Assembly (NCBI GenBank): GCA_934045075.1
Contig: OW203747.1
Span: forward strand, 9,258,357 to 9,322,356
DNA: 64,000 nt
Origin: Yponomeuta sedellus
Taxonomy: Eukaryota > Arthropoda > Insecta > Lepidoptera > Yponomeutidae
Reading direction: 5' to 3'
A model generated the notes under the pieces. The model made no database searches, was not told the origin of the DNA, and saw only the letters and a list, made by a program, of their open reading frames with translations. The position numbers and the translations under genes were made by a program. Shown here piece by piece: positions 62,865-64,000 of this stretch; positions within the stretch are counted from its first letter, which is position 1; each line of letters starts with the position of its first letter.

Positions 62865-63075
62865 TAGGTACCGTTGGAGTAAACGTGTTCTTGAGTGGAG
62901 ACCGCGACTCGGCAAACGTAGCGTAGGACGCCCTCCGACCAGGTGGGATGACGATCTGCGAAAAACTGCCGGCAGACGCTGGATGCGGCAAGCTGAAGAC
63001 AGGGCGCTATGACGCTCATTAGGGGAAGGCTATGTCCAGCAGTGGACTACATAATATAGCCTGAAGAAGAGAAGA
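62865..63075 (+). pseudogene. RTE-type LINE: RT C-terminus and 3' end
   Basis: VLEWRPRLGKRSVGRPPTRW, DDDLRKTAGRRWMRQAEDRA, one stop (TGA at about 63010), then RSLGEGYVQQWTT and GAAGAAGAGAAG. 5' truncated. Confidence 0.82.
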
Positions 63076-63240
63076 GAGAAGAACAAGGTACAGTCGACAG
63101 AAGGTCACTCGCTATCACAACTATCTGGTGGCGGATAACGAAGATGTGGACAACAATACTTTCGAGAGATTACGTCTTTATAAATTGCTGTCCATGACGC
63201 CTTTAGAGCACCCTTAGTGAATAAGAGTGTAATTATATTC

Positions 63241-63350
63241 TTGAGTCGCCCATTAGCTCAGTTGGAAAGAGCGCTGGCACGGATAGCCAGAGGTCGCGGG
63301 TTCAAATCCCGGCATGGGTGGAATTTTTAGCCTCTAAATAGGTTTTTTAT
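63241..63350 (+). mobile_element. SINE-A, tRNA-like core
   Basis: GAGTCGCCCATTAGCTCAGT to TAGCCTCTAAATAGGTTTTT, preceded by TAATTATATTCT. Both Pol III boxes are good (box B GGTTCAAATCCC). Confidence 0.75.
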
Positions 63351-63468
63351 ATTTTTTTTTGTTATTGATAGGTCTGAGAATAGGTAGGCTAATTAATGTG
63401 ACAAAACAACTTTCGCGGGGTCAGCTGGTAGACCTGCAATTATTGTTAGATACAGTAGACAAATAGAC

Positions 63469-63639
63469 CATTGTAGACTTTTAGTCTGGATCTACTTACG
63501 GGTGTTGTTAAATCGGAAGAGTCCGACCAGGTTTCGCTCCGATTCGCAGAGCTTAATCATGGTGAGCAGAGACGGAGCTCGCGTCGTCGGTTGCTCGTCT
63601 CACGACCGCGAGCTAGATCCGGACTAAAAGTCTACAATG
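63469..63639. mobile_element. MITE, 171 bp, 25 bp TIRs
   Basis: CATTGTAGACTTTTAGTC + TGGATCT at the left and its complement (AGATCCGGACTAAAAGTC + TACAATG) at the right, one mismatch. GC-rich interior. No clear target duplication. Confidence 0.8.
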
Positions 63640-63834
63640 TGTAGTGCATACAAAAGTTTTAGTTCAAAAACAAATAGACCACTTCATCACTGTCAGCTAA
63701 AAGGACATCAAACGAACAGCCAAAAAGTTCTAGCATCGTTTCGCTTCGTCTGCTGGTGCAATCAATCTTTACTATCAATCACTATTCTTTCGACACTGCC
63801 AATCGATGAAATATAGATCAATAAGGTGTCTTCG

Positions 63835-64000
63835 ATGTCAACCCTTGTATGTCCCCACTGCTCGGGTACGGGTCTCTTCCTGCATCGCAGGAAGGTTAGG
63901 CCATACTCCACCACGGGGGCAAAGTCCGGGTTGGTGGAGGATTGTAAGACAGTGGCGGGTCTTACAGTAAAAAGTTATCAAGCCGCCCATAAGGCCTCTG
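63835..64000 (+). repeat. Repeat R, runs off the window
   Basis: GTCAACCCTTGTATGTCCCC to AAGCCGCCCATAAGGCCTCT, cut by the window end. Confidence 0.75.

Overview
This window is AT-rich, repeat-crowded animal DNA, almost certainly from a moth or butterfly. The only host gene I can prove is the 5' part of the ryanodine receptor gene (RyR, the intracellular calcium-release channel), on the minus strand. Six coding exons follow one another with matching phases: exon 1 at 30333-30389 (start codon at 30389), exon 2 at 9411-9560, exon 3 at 8280-8333, exon 4 at 5273-5350, exon 5 at 2694-2812 and exon 6 at 269-338. Joined, they encode the first 176 residues, which is most of the N-terminal beta-trefoil domain. 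The gene runs on past position 1. Intron 1 is about 20.8 kb. Intron 2 has a GC-AG boundary instead of GT-AG.

Everything else I can name is mobile DNA or its debris. Intron 1 holds a 4.3 kb CR1/Jockey-group LINE (about 21950-26275, plus strand, antisense to RyR). Its ORF1 is broken, its endonuclease is intact, and its reverse transcriptase ORF is open, but the segment joining endonuclease to RT is deleted. Other LINE pieces are C-terminal RTE-type fragments, an endonuclease-RT type tail, a zinc-knuckle tail (19936-20355) and a CR1/Jockey tail (55155-55815). Upstream of exon 1 lie a dead 1.27 kb mariner with a DD34D transposase (49059-50327), a remnant LTR with its primer-binding site (59721-59989) and many MITE-like inverted-repeat elements.

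I number the tRNA-derived SINE families A to E, and I, because I cannot match them to database names. SINE-A is the most active. At least eight copies have 8-16 bp target-site duplications and share one odd structure: an antisense arm that always starts at the same internal site, joined to a sense arm carrying the 3' tail. SINE-I shows the same layout, which suggests inversion during reverse transcription (twin priming). Nested insertions give relative ages: SINE-A in SINE-B, SINE-A in SINE-C, SINE-I in SINE-C, two MITEs in a SINE-E, mariner in an inverted-repeat element, and two SINEs in a minisatellite.

From 30.5 to 64 kb I see no secure host exon. A good splice acceptor just upstream of the RyR start codon suggests a separate upstream 5' UTR exon, so part of this stretch may be a 5' UTR intron. 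The most unusual items are the SINE target duplication that copies the exon 6 splice donor, the recurrent inverted SINE architecture, and a near-perfect 206 bp-arm palindrome in intron 1.
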